Positions 8,290 through 17,017 are shown, numbered from the stretch's first letter. The stretch is DNA of 64,000 nucleotides from JBCBAP01 sp038532435 (GCA_038532435.1 JBCBAP010000001.1:62001-126000); one strand, 5' to 3'. Notes: generated by a model not told the origin, from the letters alone. Program-made: numbers and translations.

Positions 8290-9893
8290 GCGGCGCGTCC
8301 CATCACTGTTGCGAGCGCCTGTGCCACCGCCGCTCGGTCAACAGATGACCAGCGTGCGGCGATGTGCTGATCCGGGCGGACCAGATAGACCCCGGTGGCT
8401 GCGTCGCCCAGCAGACGATCCCGCAGCAGCGGCGCGGTCACCGTGTCGACCCGCAGCACGGTGACCCCGAGCCCGTCCATCGCGGGCACGTCGGTATCAA
8501 GCGCGATCAGCGCGCATTGCCCCCCGATCTGATCCAGCAGGAACCCGTCGCCGAGAGGGGCGTCGGGGCAGGTCGCTCCGACACGGCTGGCGTCTGGTGC
8601 GTGGGGCAATTCATCGGGACCGTTGAGCGGCAGGCCATCGTAGACCGTCGGGACGGAGAGACGACCGGAATTCACCAGCGGGCGCGCAAACGGGTGGTCG
8701 CGGGCGAGTTCCAGCACCGCGTTGCGGAAGATGTGGCTCATCTCCGACTTGGGGGTCAGGAAGTCCGTCGCGCGGGTGGAATTCAGGATGTTCTCGTCCG
8801 CCGCATACATCCGCTCGACCTCGTAGCTGTCGAGGAGCGACGTCGATGCCTCGCCGTTCAGAACCGCTGCGAGCTTCCAGCCCAGATTGTCCGCGTCCTG
8901 CACGCCGGAATTGGCCCCGCGCGCGCCGAAGGGCGAGACCTGATGCGCGGCGTCCCCGGCGAAGAGGACGTTCCCGTGGCGGAACCGGTCCATACGCCGG
9001 CACTGGAACGTGTAGATCGAGGTCCATTCCAGCTCATAGTCCACGCCCGGTCCCAGCATCGCGTTGACCCTGGCACGCACCTTGTGCTCGGCCAGTTCTA
9101 CCTCTCTGTCGATGTCCCAGCCGAGCTGGAAATCGATCCGCCAGACGTCGTCGGGCTGCTTGTGCAGGAGCGCGGACTGGCCCGCCCCCTCGAAGGGCGG
9201 TTCGAACCAGAACCAGCGCTCCGTCGGGAATTCGGCCGCCATGCGCACGTCGGCAATCAGGAAGTTGTCCTCGAACACCCGTCCCTCGAAACCGAGCCCC
9301 AGCATCTGGCGGAGCGGCGAACGGGCGCCGTCGCAGGCAATCACCCAATCCGCCTGAAGCGTGTAGGGCCCCTCCGGGGTTTCGACGGTGAGGGTGGTGT
9401 TGTCCTGAGCAAACGCGGTGACACGGTTGCGTCCCCGTATATCGATGGGCGCGCCTGTCTTCTGAGCCTGCCGGATCCGGTTCACGAGGAACCGCTCGAA
9501 GTAATACTGCTGAAGGTTGATGAAGGCGGGGTGGCGATGTCCCTCCTCCGGCTGCAGGTTGAATTCGTAGATCTGTCGTTCGCCATGGAAAACCTTGCCC
9601 ACGTTCCAAACGACACCCTTCTCGACCATCTCTGCCGCGCAGCCAAGACGGTGTGCGATCTCCAGCGTGCGCTTGGCAAAGCAGATCGCGCGGGAGCCGA
9701 TGCCGACCCCGTCATGGTCATCAAGGACGAGCGCCGGGACGCCGCGGAGCCCGAGGTCGAGCGCAAGCACCAGCCCCACCGGCCCACCCCCGACAATCAC
9801 CACCGGATGTCGCGCGGGCTGGTCCGCGTCCTGATCCGCGGACCGGGTGTAGGGGTACAGCTTCAGCGGGGTTTCGTAGCGCGCGTCCAGCAT
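8286..9893 (-). CDS. FAD-dependent aromatic monooxygenase (MhpA-like)
   Basis: A 535-residue class A flavoprotein hydroxylase. The dinucleotide-binding motif VVIVGGGPVGLVLALDLGLRG is near residues 30-50, with a DGARSPLR motif and the late GDAAHQVSPFGARGANSGVQD that contacts FAD ribityl. It resembles 3-(3-hydroxyphenyl)propionate-type hydroxylases. ATG at 9893 follows AGGGA; a GTG at 9917 is possible. It lies between DUF2783 and an MBL protein, followed upstream by fumarylacetoacetase, so a ring hydroxylation feeding homogentisate (for example from 3-hydroxyphenylacetate) is plausible. Substrate is not proven. Confidence 0.88.
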   Translation of the reverse strand: MLDARYETPLKLYPYTRSADQDADQPARHPVVIVGGGPVGLVLALDLGLRGVPALVLDDHDGVGIGSRAICFAKRTLEIAHRLGCAAEMVEKGVVWNVGKVFHGERQIYEFNLQPEEGHRHPAFINLQQYYFERFLVNRIRQAQKTGAPIDIRGRNRVTAFAQDNTTLTVETPEGPYTLQADWVIACDGARSPLRQMLGLGFEGRVFEDNFLIADVRMAAEFPTERWFWFEPPFEGAGQSALLHKQPDDVWRIDFQLGWDIDREVELAEHKVRARVNAMLGPGVDYELEWTSIYTFQCRRMDRFRHGNVLFAGDAAHQVSPFGARGANSGVQDADNLGWKLAAVLNGEASTSLLDSYEVERMYAADENILNSTRATDFLTPKSEMSHIFRNAVLELARDHPFARPLVNSGRLSVPTVYDGLPLNGPDELPHAPDASRVGATCPDAPLGDGFLLDQIGGQCALIALDTDVPAMDGLGVTVLRVDTVTAPLLRDRLLGDAATGVYLVRPDQHIAARWSSVDRAAVAQALATVMGRAA

Positions 9894-9895
9894 GT

Positions 9896-10846
9896 TTATC
9901 CCTGCAGGTCGGCCCACATCTGCAGATCCCGCTCCGCGGTCCAGATGCGGGGATGGGCGATGCCGCGGGCCTCGTCATAGGCGCGGGCGACGTTGAAGGG
10001 CAGGCAGTGTTCGTAGATGGCATAGGTGCCGAATTTCGGATCGCAAGCATCCCGACACGACGCCATGGCCTCTTTCAGGGAGCCGCCACGCAGGGCGACC
10101 CGGGCGACGGAGGTGTAGGTCGAGCGCACGAAATCCTCTGTCGCGTCGAGCGCTGCCTCCACCATCTGCCGCCCGACCAGAGCATCACCGCGCCCCGGCG
10201 CGATCGCGTCGACATCCCAGCGCCGGATCGCAGCGAGCGTCCCTGGCCAGTCGGCGAAGTGGCCGTCGCCGCAATAGCAGGCGGAGTGGTACTCGACGAT
10301 GTCACCGGTGAACATGACGTTCGCGTCTGGCACATGGGCCACGATGTCCCCAGCGGTGTGGGCACGCCCGAGCTGCATCAGGTCGACGCGGCGCTGGCCG
10401 AGATAGACCGTCATGTGACCGCGAAACGTTGTCGTGGGCCAGGTGAGGCCCGGGATGCTCTCGTACCCTTCGAAGAGGCGGGGAAAGCGCTGGAATTCGC
10501 TGTCCCAGTCTTCCTGCCCCCGCTCCGCGACCATGCCGCGGGCCGCATCGCTCATGATGATCTGGCCCGCCCCGTATGCGGATGCGCCGAGCACGCGGAC
10601 CGCGTGATAGTGGGTGAGGACGACGTGGCTGATGGGCTTGTCGGTGACCGCGCGTATCTTTTCCACCACCAACCCGGCGAGGCGGGGAGTGGCCTGCGCG
10701 TCGATCACCATGACGCTGTCATCGCCGATAATCACGCCGGTGTTCGGATCCCCTTCGGCGGTGAACGCCCAGAGGTCCGGGCCGACTTCGGTAAACGAGA
10801 CACGCTTCTCTGCGAGGTCTCCCTGGGATGCAAAGGCCTTTGCCAT
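9896..10846 (-). CDS. MBL-fold protein with degenerate metal motif
   Basis: A 316-residue metallo-beta-lactamase-fold protein. Where active members read HxHxDH, this one has THYHAVRVLGA (H79-Y-H81-A-V-R84), so the Asp and third His of the second metal site are replaced by Val and Arg. Later elements are kept (GRAHTAGDIVAH, MFTGDIVEYHS). A good AGGAGGC ribosome binding site precedes the ATG. It lies 2 nt from the monooxygenase gene and 9 nt from fah, so it belongs to the same aromatic operon. It may be a one-metal hydrolase or a non-enzymatic partner. Confidence 0.82.
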   Translation of the reverse strand: MAKAFASQGDLAEKRVSFTEVGPDLWAFTAEGDPNTGVIIGDDSVMVIDAQATPRLAGLVVEKIRAVTDKPISHVVLTHYHAVRVLGASAYGAGQIIMSDAARGMVAERGQEDWDSEFQRFPRLFEGYESIPGLTWPTTTFRGHMTVYLGQRRVDLMQLGRAHTAGDIVAHVPDANVMFTGDIVEYHSACYCGDGHFADWPGTLAAIRRWDVDAIAPGRGDALVGRQMVEAALDATEDFVRSTYTSVARVALRGGSLKEAMASCRDACDPKFGTYAIYEHCLPFNVARAYDEARGIAHPRIWTAERDLQMWADLQG

Positions 10847-10855
10847 GGTCGCCTC

Positions 10856-12094
10856 CTAAGCGGGAAATGCTGGAGCGGGCAGGATCGTGCCGGTGCAGGT
10901 GCCAAACCCGATCCGGTAGCCTTCACCCTTTGCATGACCGGTCAGCGTCAGGGTGTCGCCATCCTCGATGAACGTCCGGGTCACTCCGCCCGCTAGGGTC
11001 AGCGGCTCCTTCCCTCCCCACGTCAACTCGAGCAGCGACCCGCGGCTGTCTTTCGTGGGGCCTGAGATGGTGCCGGATCCCAAGAGATCGCCGACATTCA
11101 TCGCGCAGCCGGAGCTTGCGTGATGGGCGAGCTGCTGGGCTGCGGAGTAGTACATCTCCCGGTAGTTCGTCCTGCAGACCGTCGTCGGTACACCGCCCGA
11201 TGGGGTCATCTCCACCTCGAGTGCGATGTCGTAGAGGCCCGGCCTCGGTTCAGTGAGGTAGGGAAGAAGCGGATGCACCCGCTCCGGCGTTGCGATGCGG
11301 AAGGGATCGAGGGCGGCCTTCGTCACGACCCACGGGCTGATCGAGGTTGCGAAGGCTTTCGCCTGAAACGGGCCCAGCGGCTGGTATTCCCATGCCTGAA
11401 CGTCCCGCGCGGACCAGTCGTTCAGCAGGACGTAGCCGAAGATCATGTCCTCCGCCTCGGCAACCGTCAGGGGGTGGCCCATGGCGGAAGGTGTGCCCAC
11501 GACGGCCCCCATCTCGAGCTCGATGTCGAGCCGTCTGGAGGGGCCGAAGCCGGGCATCTCCGCGTCCGGCGCTTTGGTCTGGCCGTTCGGCCGGACGATG
11601 TCCGTTCCGCTGACAACCACCGTCGATGCGCGGCCGTTATAGCCGATGGGGATGTGGAGCCAGTTCGGCGGCAGGGCGTTTTCCTTGCCCCGAAACATCG
11701 TGCCGACATTTTCCGCATGATGCCGTCCGGCATAGAAGTCGGTGTACTCCGCGACCCGGAAGGGCAGGTGCATCGTGACTGCACTCATCGGGTGGAGCAT
11801 CGGGCGGACCGTCTCGTCAGCGCCCTCGGACAGAAGCTCCGTCAGCCGCTTCCGCACCGCCTGCCAGGTTTCAGGACCGCATTCCATGAAATCGTTGAGC
11901 GTCGGCGCGGAGAGGCCCGCATCGGGCAACAGCCCCACCTCCTCGACCGCGGCAAGGTCGAGCACCTGATCGCCGATTGCCGTGCAGCATCTGGGAGCAT
12001 CCCCGTTGGAGAATACGCCGAAGGGAAGGTTATTGAGCGGGAAGGCTCCCTCGGGATCGTTTGCGGTGTCGATCCAGGAACGTGTCAGCGGCAT
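10856..12094 (-). CDS. fahA: Fumarylacetoacetase
   Basis: A 412-residue enzyme hydrolysing fumarylacetoacetate to fumarate and acetoacetate, the last step of homogentisate breakdown. Family residues are visible: DFYAGRHHAENVG (metal Asp and catalytic His), LDIELEMGAVVG (metal Glu pair) and NDWSARDVQAWEYQPLGPF, with a late GTISGPTKDSRGSLLEL. The length is normal. It is the first gene of the leftward group fah - MBL - monooxygenase - DUF2783. A GTT-N8-AAC palindrome lies about 36 nt upstream of the start, like that at hmgA. The partner genes hmgA and maiA are about 37 kb away. Confidence 0.95.
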   Translation of the reverse strand: MPLTRSWIDTANDPEGAFPLNNLPFGVFSNGDAPRCCTAIGDQVLDLAAVEEVGLLPDAGLSAPTLNDFMECGPETWQAVRKRLTELLSEGADETVRPMLHPMSAVTMHLPFRVAEYTDFYAGRHHAENVGTMFRGKENALPPNWLHIPIGYNGRASTVVVSGTDIVRPNGQTKAPDAEMPGFGPSRRLDIELEMGAVVGTPSAMGHPLTVAEAEDMIFGYVLLNDWSARDVQAWEYQPLGPFQAKAFATSISPWVVTKAALDPFRIATPERVHPLLPYLTEPRPGLYDIALEVEMTPSGGVPTTVCRTNYREMYYSAAQQLAHHASSGCAMNVGDLLGSGTISGPTKDSRGSLLELTWGGKEPLTLAGGVTRTFIEDGDTLTLTGHAKGEGYRIGFGTCTGTILPAPAFPA

Positions 12095-12129
12095 GTCGGT
12101 CCTTCCCCATTGATTTCGGTCTCCGCATA

Positions 12130-12149
12130 TTGGTTGAAAATGTAACTAA
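12130..12149. promoter_or_regulatory. MarR-type palindrome upstream of fahA
   Basis: The site TTGGTT-gaaaatgt-AACTAA is an imperfect palindrome with GTT-N8-AAC core, the same core and spacing as the near-perfect palindrome in the hmgA/marR divergent promoter at 49897-49916. It lies 36 nt upstream of the fahA start. It is proposed as a second operator of the homogentisate regulator. Confidence 0.5.
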
Positions 12150-12167
12150 CAAGCGGGACAACCGAAA

Positions 12168-12197
12168 GGCCGTGGAGAGCTTTCACCCTCCACGGCC
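12168..12197 (-). terminator. Hairpin terminator after the acidic protein gene
   Basis: A perfect 10-bp stem (GGCCGTGGAG / CTCCACGGCC) with a 10-nt loop. On the minus strand it is followed by TTTCGG, a short T-run. It sits about 20 nt downstream of the acidic protein stop and upstream of the fahA promoter, so it isolates the two units. Confidence 0.6.
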
Positions 12198-12219
12198 CGT
12201 GTCTGCTCCGAAACCCGGG

Positions 12220-13353
12220 TCAGAGGGTCAGGAAGTTGCCCTCGAAGGACCCGTCCGGCATCTCCGTGGAGAGGTCGCCGTGATCGACGAAGGACAGGTT
12301 GTCCGCCTCGAGGTTCTGGAACCCGGTTGCGGCGATAAACGTCTCGCCCCCGTCGGTCGGCGGCAGGTCGGGCGTGGTGCCGACGGGTTCATCGCCGGAG
12401 GCAGGCTGGGTGAGGCCGTAGCCCGGTCCGCGGATCTCAAGGACAACCGCTCCGTTCTTGTTCTCATCGGGGATGATCCAGGGATCGAGGCCCTCGTCTT
12501 CGAACTCGGGGTCGTCGCCGGAATGATCGTCCGGGTCCGGTTGGGTGAGCCCGTAGCCCGGCTTGTCCTTTTCACCGAGGTTTTGCGGCACGGGGCCGCC
12601 GGCCTCATCACCATGCTCGGGCAACTGGTCGTCAGAGCCTTTCTTTTTCGTCTCATCCTTGGGCTCGCCGGAACCCTCACTGTCTTCTTTGGGCTTCTCC
12701 TCCGGTTTGTCTTCGGGCTGGTCCTCCGGCTTCTGTTTGGGCTTCTGCTCCCCACCTTCGGGCGTCGCATCCGGATCATTGGGCTTCACAACGGAACCGG
12801 GTTCATTGATGGCCTGATCGGCCTCGTCTTCCTTCCCCTCCGGGATCATCACATAGTAGACGTCCCAGGTTTTTTCTCCGTCGGTCATGGTCCAGGTGAC
12901 GACGGTGACCTCGGTGTCTTCGAACTCGTAGACGTTGGTTGTCCCGGCAACCGGACTTCCGTCATTGTCAGGAATTGGCTCGCCGTGCGCATCCATCGGA
13001 CCCCAGATGTCGTCCATGTAGTGCCCGTGCTTGCCGCCGAAGCCGGACCCGTCTGTGGGCGGTCCGGTTTCGCCCGGCTTGCCGAAGTCGAGCATGTCGG
13101 TGAGCATCTCAGCCCCCATGCCGCCAAGGCCGAGGCCCGCAAGCATCTCCGCCGCTGGTCCCTCGCCGAAAAGGTCGAACGCGCCTGCGCCGCCCGCGAA
13201 GCCGTCGAGCGGGTTTGCCACCCCCGCAGCCGTCGCTTCTGCGGCTGCGATTGCCCGGGCGACTTCGTTCGGATCCGGCACTTCCATGATCTGGGAAATG
13301 GCGCGGACGACGGTCAAAGTCTTGGTCGCGAGGGTGAGCGTAAACTCGGTCAT
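12220..13353 (-). CDS. Acidic low-complexity protein with GYGLTQP repeats, function unknown
   Basis: A 377-residue protein I do not recognise. Residues 1-75 are Ala/Gly rich and may be helical (VARAIAAAEATAAGVANPL). A central part (about 100-190) has a folded look with VYEFEDTEVTVVTWTM and WDVYYVMIPEG. Residues about 190-270 are nearly all Pro, Glu, Asp and Lys. The C-terminal part has two copies of PGYGLTQP about 55 residues apart in Asp-rich surroundings. There is no signal peptide or membrane segment. A ribosome binding site (GGAGA) precedes the ATG, and a hairpin terminator follows. It may be a surface, scaffold or secreted protein exported without a classical signal; that is speculation. 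Confidence 0.75.
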   Translation of the reverse strand: MTEFTLTLATKTLTVVRAISQIMEVPDPNEVARAIAAAEATAAGVANPLDGFAGGAGAFDLFGEGPAAEMLAGLGLGGMGAEMLTDMLDFGKPGETGPPTDGSGFGGKHGHYMDDIWGPMDAHGEPIPDNDGSPVAGTTNVYEFEDTEVTVVTWTMTDGEKTWDVYYVMIPEGKEDEADQAINEPGSVVKPNDPDATPEGGEQKPKQKPEDQPEDKPEEKPKEDSEGSGEPKDETKKKGSDDQLPEHGDEAGGPVPQNLGEKDKPGYGLTQPDPDDHSGDDPEFEDEGLDPWIIPDENKNGAVVLEIRGPGYGLTQPASGDEPVGTTPDLPPTDGGETFIAATGFQNLEADNLSFVDHGDLSTEMPDGSFEGNFLTL

Positions 13354-13484
13354 TTTTTGTCTCCAACAGTCTGATTTAAGTGTGGAGACCTTCTGATCGG
13401 TGGGCCGTGCCGCTAGCGTAACGACAGCGGGTGAGCGCCGTGACAGAAGTGACGTGTGCGTAACAGAAACGGGGCAGAGGTGTC

Positions 13485-13931
13485 ATGGAAGAGGACCGGT
13501 TCGATCTTGCGACCTTTCTGCCGTACCTTCTGACACAGGCGGCGGAGACTTCGAGCCTTGGGTTCCAGCGCCTCTACAAGGACCGCTACGGGATGCTGCG
13601 GACGGAGTGGCGTGTCCTCTTCCACCTTGGCCGCTATGGCGCGATGAGCGCGAGCGAGGTCTGCCGGCGGGCGCGCATCCACAAGACCAAGGTGAGCCGC
13701 GCCGTCGCGGCGCTGGAACGGCGCCGGTTTCTGACCCGGGCAGAGGATCCCGCGGACCGGCGGTTGGAGACCCTGTCGCTGACCGCCTCTGGGCAGGCGG
13801 CATTCGATGATCTCTGTTGCGAGGCGCAGGCCTACGACGCGCGCCTCGCCGCGGCGTTCTCTGACGAGGAGATTGCAACCCTGCGGCGCTGCCTCACGCA
13901 GCTTTCCGGGGGCGCCGATCAGCGACGCTGA
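13485..13931 (+). CDS. MarR family transcriptional regulator
   Basis: A 148-residue winged-helix regulator. It has the MarR pattern EWRVLFHLGRYGAMSASEVCRRARIHKTKVSRAVAALERRRFLTRAEDPADRR, with the recognition helix near residues 60-75 and the DxR wing. The start has an AGAGGTG ribosome binding site. Its N-terminus (DLATFLPYLLTQAA) is paralogous to the MarR beside hmgA (DLGTFLPYQLAVIA). It is divergent from the acidic protein gene and overlaps the end of the convergent E1 gene by 13 nt. Confidence 0.88.
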   Translation: MEEDRFDLATFLPYLLTQAAETSSLGFQRLYKDRYGMLRTEWRVLFHLGRYGAMSASEVCRRARIHKTKVSRAVAALERRRFLTRAEDPADRRLETLSLTASGQAAFDDLCCEAQAYDARLAAAFSDEEIATLRRCLTQLSGGADQRR

Positions 13932-16102
13932 GACACCGCGCGGACCGCTGCGACCACATCGTCGACGGAGGGCAGGGTCGCCGCGTAGGCGGGGCCTGTC
14001 GCGATGAAACTGTCGTCGGCGGTGATCCGGCTGACCCGCCGGTCCGAACGCTCCGTAAACAGGGTCACGAGAGCCTCCGACTGGCTTCCGGTGCGGCGAC
14101 ATTCGTCGACGATGAGGATGGCGCGGCTCTCCCCCGTTGCGTCGAGGAGTGCCTCCTCGGGAACCGGCGCGAGCCACCGCATGTCGATCAGGCGCACGGG
14201 GATCCCGTCGGCCTCCAGCAGCCTTGCTGCCCGGGTGCTTATGTGGTGCCCGTTCGCGTAGCTGACGATCGCGACCGCGTCGGCCGGGCCGGACACCGCG
14301 ACCTCCCCGAGACCGACGCGGATCCCGGGCGCGGGATAGGTGCGCAACCATGCCCCGTCGCCCGGGTCGACATCGCGCATCGGGTAGAGCGCGATGGGCT
14401 CGAGGAACACGCAGATGCGCTGTTCCTCCCGCGCGAGCCTGATGCACTCGCGCAGCATCCCGACCGCGTCCGCCCCGTTCGAGGGGCAGGCGATGATCAG
14501 GCCCGGGATGTCCCGAAGCACCGCGAGCGAGTTGTCGTTGTGAAAGTGCCCGCCGAAGCCACGCTGATAGCCGAGGCCCGCGATCCGGATCACCATCGGG
14601 TTGGTGAACTGTCCGTTGGAAAAGAAGGGGAGGGTCGCGGCCTCCCCCCGCACTTGATCCTCCGCATTGTGCAGATAGGCGAGGAACTGGATCTCCGGCA
14701 CGGGGATAAATCCGTTGTGGCTCAGGCCGGTGGCAAGCCCCAGGATCGACTGTTCGTCGAGGAGCGTGTCCATCACCCGGTCGGGCCCGAACCGGGCCTG
14801 AAGCTTCTGCGTCACGCCATAGACGCCACCCTTCGCCCCCACATCTTCCCCCGCGATGATGATTTCCGGATGGGCGAGCATCAGGTCCGTGAGCGCCCAT
14901 CCGATCAGCCGATTCATCGGTTGCGGCTCCGCCATCGCCTTCAGATCGCTTCCGAACGTTGCAGCGCGGGCGTCGGCGGTCGGACCGTTTGAGGGGGCGC
15001 AGACCCGTCCGGGCGGAACGATGCTTGCCATCACCTCCTCCGCGGTGGCGAGCGGCGGGTGGGTGACCGCGACCGACGCCTGCGCCGCGCACGCGGTTCC
15101 GATCTCTTCGTAGAGCGTGACCGCCGCGTCCGGCGTCATCACGCCCGCCGCGTCCATCAGCCGAACCGTATGCAGGAGTGGATCGTTGCGTTCGTCCGCC
15201 GCGATCTCCACGGGTGTCCGGTAGCTTGCCTCAACATCCGAGCCTGCATGGCCAAGCAGGCGCACCGTGCGCAGGTGCAGAAACGCCGGGCGCCGCATGT
15301 CGCGCACGTATCGCGCCGCTGCGCGGGCCGTCCGGGCGGTGTCGAAGAGGTCGAGCCCGTCGGCGGCGAAATACTTCAACCCCGGCCGGGTGGCGAAGGA
15401 CTCCGCGATCCAGCCCTTGGGGGTCCGCACCGAAATGCCGATGCCATTGTCCTCGCAGACGAAAAGAAGCGGCATCGGCACGTTCTGGTACGCGGTCCAA
15501 CCGGCGGAGTTGAACGCCCCTTGCGCGGTCGAATGGTTGGCGGAGGCGTCGCCGAAGGAACATACGACGATGCCGTCGCGCCGCAGAACCTCGTGTTCCG
15601 GTGCTCTGCGCCGGGCAAGGCCGATGGAGTAGGCCGCGCCCACAGCCTTCGGCAGGTGGCTCGCAATGGTCGAGGTCTGCGGCGGGATCATGAGCGCCCG
15701 GGATCCCAGCACCTTGTGCCGCCCCCCTGACATCGGGTCCGCCTTCGCCGTCGCGAAGCTCAGGAGGATGTCGTGGATCGGATCCTGCTCTGGCACCTGT
15801 CCGGCCCGGTGGATCTGAAAGGCGGCGTCGCGGTAGTGGAGGAACGCCACGTCCGTCGGTTCGAGGGCGTGGGCCACCGCCGCCATCCCCTCATGTCCCG
15901 ACGAGCCGATGGTGTAAAACCCCTGGCCCGCCTTCTGCATCCGCCGCGAGGTAAGATCCAAATGGCGGCTCGCGCATTGGGACCGGAAGAGCGCGATGAT
16001 CTCATCCGCCGCTAGATCGGTTGCCGTCGCTGGACCCGTGGGAAAGTCCCGCTCCGCGCAGCGTGTCAGAAAGCGCGCGTTCAGGTGCTCCGCTGGGTCC
16101 AT
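13919..16102 (-). CDS. Fused E1 alpha-beta 2-oxoacid dehydrogenase, ThDP-dependent
   Basis: A 727-residue single-chain E1. Residues about 1-350 are the alpha part, with SSGHEGMAAVAHAL, a thiamine-diphosphate segment SFGDASANHSTAQGAFN and NGIGISV. Residues about 390-727 are the beta part, with MNRLIGWALTDLMLAHPEIIIAGEDVG and DEQSILGLATGLSHNG. The two parts normally form separate genes in branched-chain 2-oxoacid dehydrogenases. Start ATG follows GGGAGGA. No E2 or E3 gene is in the window, so the acyl acceptor must come from elsewhere, or it works as a decarboxylase. Substrate unknown. Confidence 0.85.
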   Translation of the reverse strand: MDPAEHLNARFLTRCAERDFPTGPATATDLAADEIIALFRSQCASRHLDLTSRRMQKAGQGFYTIGSSGHEGMAAVAHALEPTDVAFLHYRDAAFQIHRAGQVPEQDPIHDILLSFATAKADPMSGGRHKVLGSRALMIPPQTSTIASHLPKAVGAAYSIGLARRRAPEHEVLRRDGIVVCSFGDASANHSTAQGAFNSAGWTAYQNVPMPLLFVCEDNGIGISVRTPKGWIAESFATRPGLKYFAADGLDLFDTARTARAAARYVRDMRRPAFLHLRTVRLLGHAGSDVEASYRTPVEIAADERNDPLLHTVRLMDAAGVMTPDAAVTLYEEIGTACAAQASVAVTHPPLATAEEVMASIVPPGRVCAPSNGPTADARAATFGSDLKAMAEPQPMNRLIGWALTDLMLAHPEIIIAGEDVGAKGGVYGVTQKLQARFGPDRVMDTLLDEQSILGLATGLSHNGFIPVPEIQFLAYLHNAEDQVRGEAATLPFFSNGQFTNPMVIRIAGLGYQRGFGGHFHNDNSLAVLRDIPGLIIACPSNGADAVGMLRECIRLAREEQRICVFLEPIALYPMRDVDPGDGAWLRTYPAPGIRVGLGEVAVSGPADAVAIVSYANGHHISTRAARLLEADGIPVRLIDMRWLAPVPEEALLDATGESRAILIVDECRRTGSQSEALVTLFTERSDRRVSRITADDSFIATGPAYAATLPSVDDVVAAVRAVSQRR

Positions 16103-16172
16103 GATCGTCCTCCCGTCTTCAGTTCGGAAGGCTTACCACAGGTGCAGCGGAGCGAAAGCGCAGAGAGCGGAC

Positions 16173-16991
16173 CTAGTCCGGCACGCCGAAGGTGAGGCTC
16201 GCCCACAGGCTCTCCCACACCACATCCCGCGCCTCTGCGAGGGCTGCGGGGGGCTCACGGAGCACGACCGCGTCGAGGAGGTAGCTGTGCCCGGGCTTCA
16301 CGGGAATGCGCACCCGTCCGTCGCTGTCGGTGCGGGTGAGGGTGACATCGACGCTCCCGCCCGGGGATTTCTCGAACACCTCGACCTGAGCGTCCGGCCG
16401 CGGTGCGCCTTCGTAGAGCACCTGGATCGGGAAGCCGGTCGAAAGATCGTCCGTGTAGGGGTTTGCCTCCGCCACGATCTCCGTCACCAGTCCGAAGGGG
16501 CTGTCCTGTCCTCCGTCCGGGCCGAGGTTTACGAGGCTTTTTGCATAGCGGGAGTAGATCTCCCGAAACTTCTCCTCCGGCAGTCCCCGCGCCGCATGCT
16601 GGTCGAGCACCCAGAGCGCGTCCTTGTGGGTCAGAAAGCGCTCGAACTTCGCCAGATCGGGGTACGTGAGCGTGCTGTTGCCGGTCACATAGACGATCGT
16701 GGCGAGCCCGTCCGCGGGGACACGCTGGTCCAGAACGGGGGTGTCGCCGAGGTTGCTTTCGACCGCAACCCTGCCCAACGGAGTGTTGACGAAGAACGCC
16801 GTGAAACTTCTCGGCAGGAAGGTTGAGCTTGGCCCTTTGAATTCTTCCCCGACCCGGATATGAGCGATCAATGGGGCACCCGGTGCGACCTCGTATGCCA
16901 CCGGCTCGATCCAGAATTCATGGGCTCGGGCAGGGGTGGAAAGAACCATCGCCACGCTGGCGAGAGTGATCAGAACCAGTGAGACGCGCAT
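16173..16991 (-). CDS. DUF4198 periplasmic protein
   Basis: A 272-residue secreted protein. Its N-terminal signal peptide ends at ARA before HEFWIEPVAYEV, so the mature protein begins with a metal-binding-like His. The rest is beta-rich with a C-terminal carboxypeptidase-regulatory-like fold (VTLTRTDSDGRVRIPVKPGHSYLLDAVVL). It belongs to DUF4198, often noted near cobalt/nickel transport. It is divergent from the HupE/UreJ-type gene, with only 26 nt between the starts, which supports a shared metal-handling role. Ligand not shown. Confidence 0.82.
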   Translation of the reverse strand: MRVSLVLITLASVAMVLSTPARAHEFWIEPVAYEVAPGAPLIAHIRVGEEFKGPSSTFLPRSFTAFFVNTPLGRVAVESNLGDTPVLDQRVPADGLATIVYVTGNSTLTYPDLAKFERFLTHKDALWVLDQHAARGLPEEKFREIYSRYAKSLVNLGPDGGQDSPFGLVTEIVAEANPYTDDLSTGFPIQVLYEGAPRPDAQVEVFEKSPGGSVDVTLTRTDSDGRVRIPVKPGHSYLLDAVVLREPPAALAEARDVVWESLWASLTFGVPD

Positions 16992-17017
16992 CGCGAAACC
17001 CCCAAGGAATAGTTGAC

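Noticed and set aside
12590..12800. Repeats in the acidic gene as a CRISPR or tandem array
   Set aside because: They are Pro/Glu/Lys codon repeats of irregular spacing within one reading frame, not unit repeats with spacers.
13413..15092. A 559-codon minus-strand frame and other frames within the E1 gene
   Set aside because: They are out of frame with the clear E1 gene on the same strand and show only Gly/Arg-rich noise.
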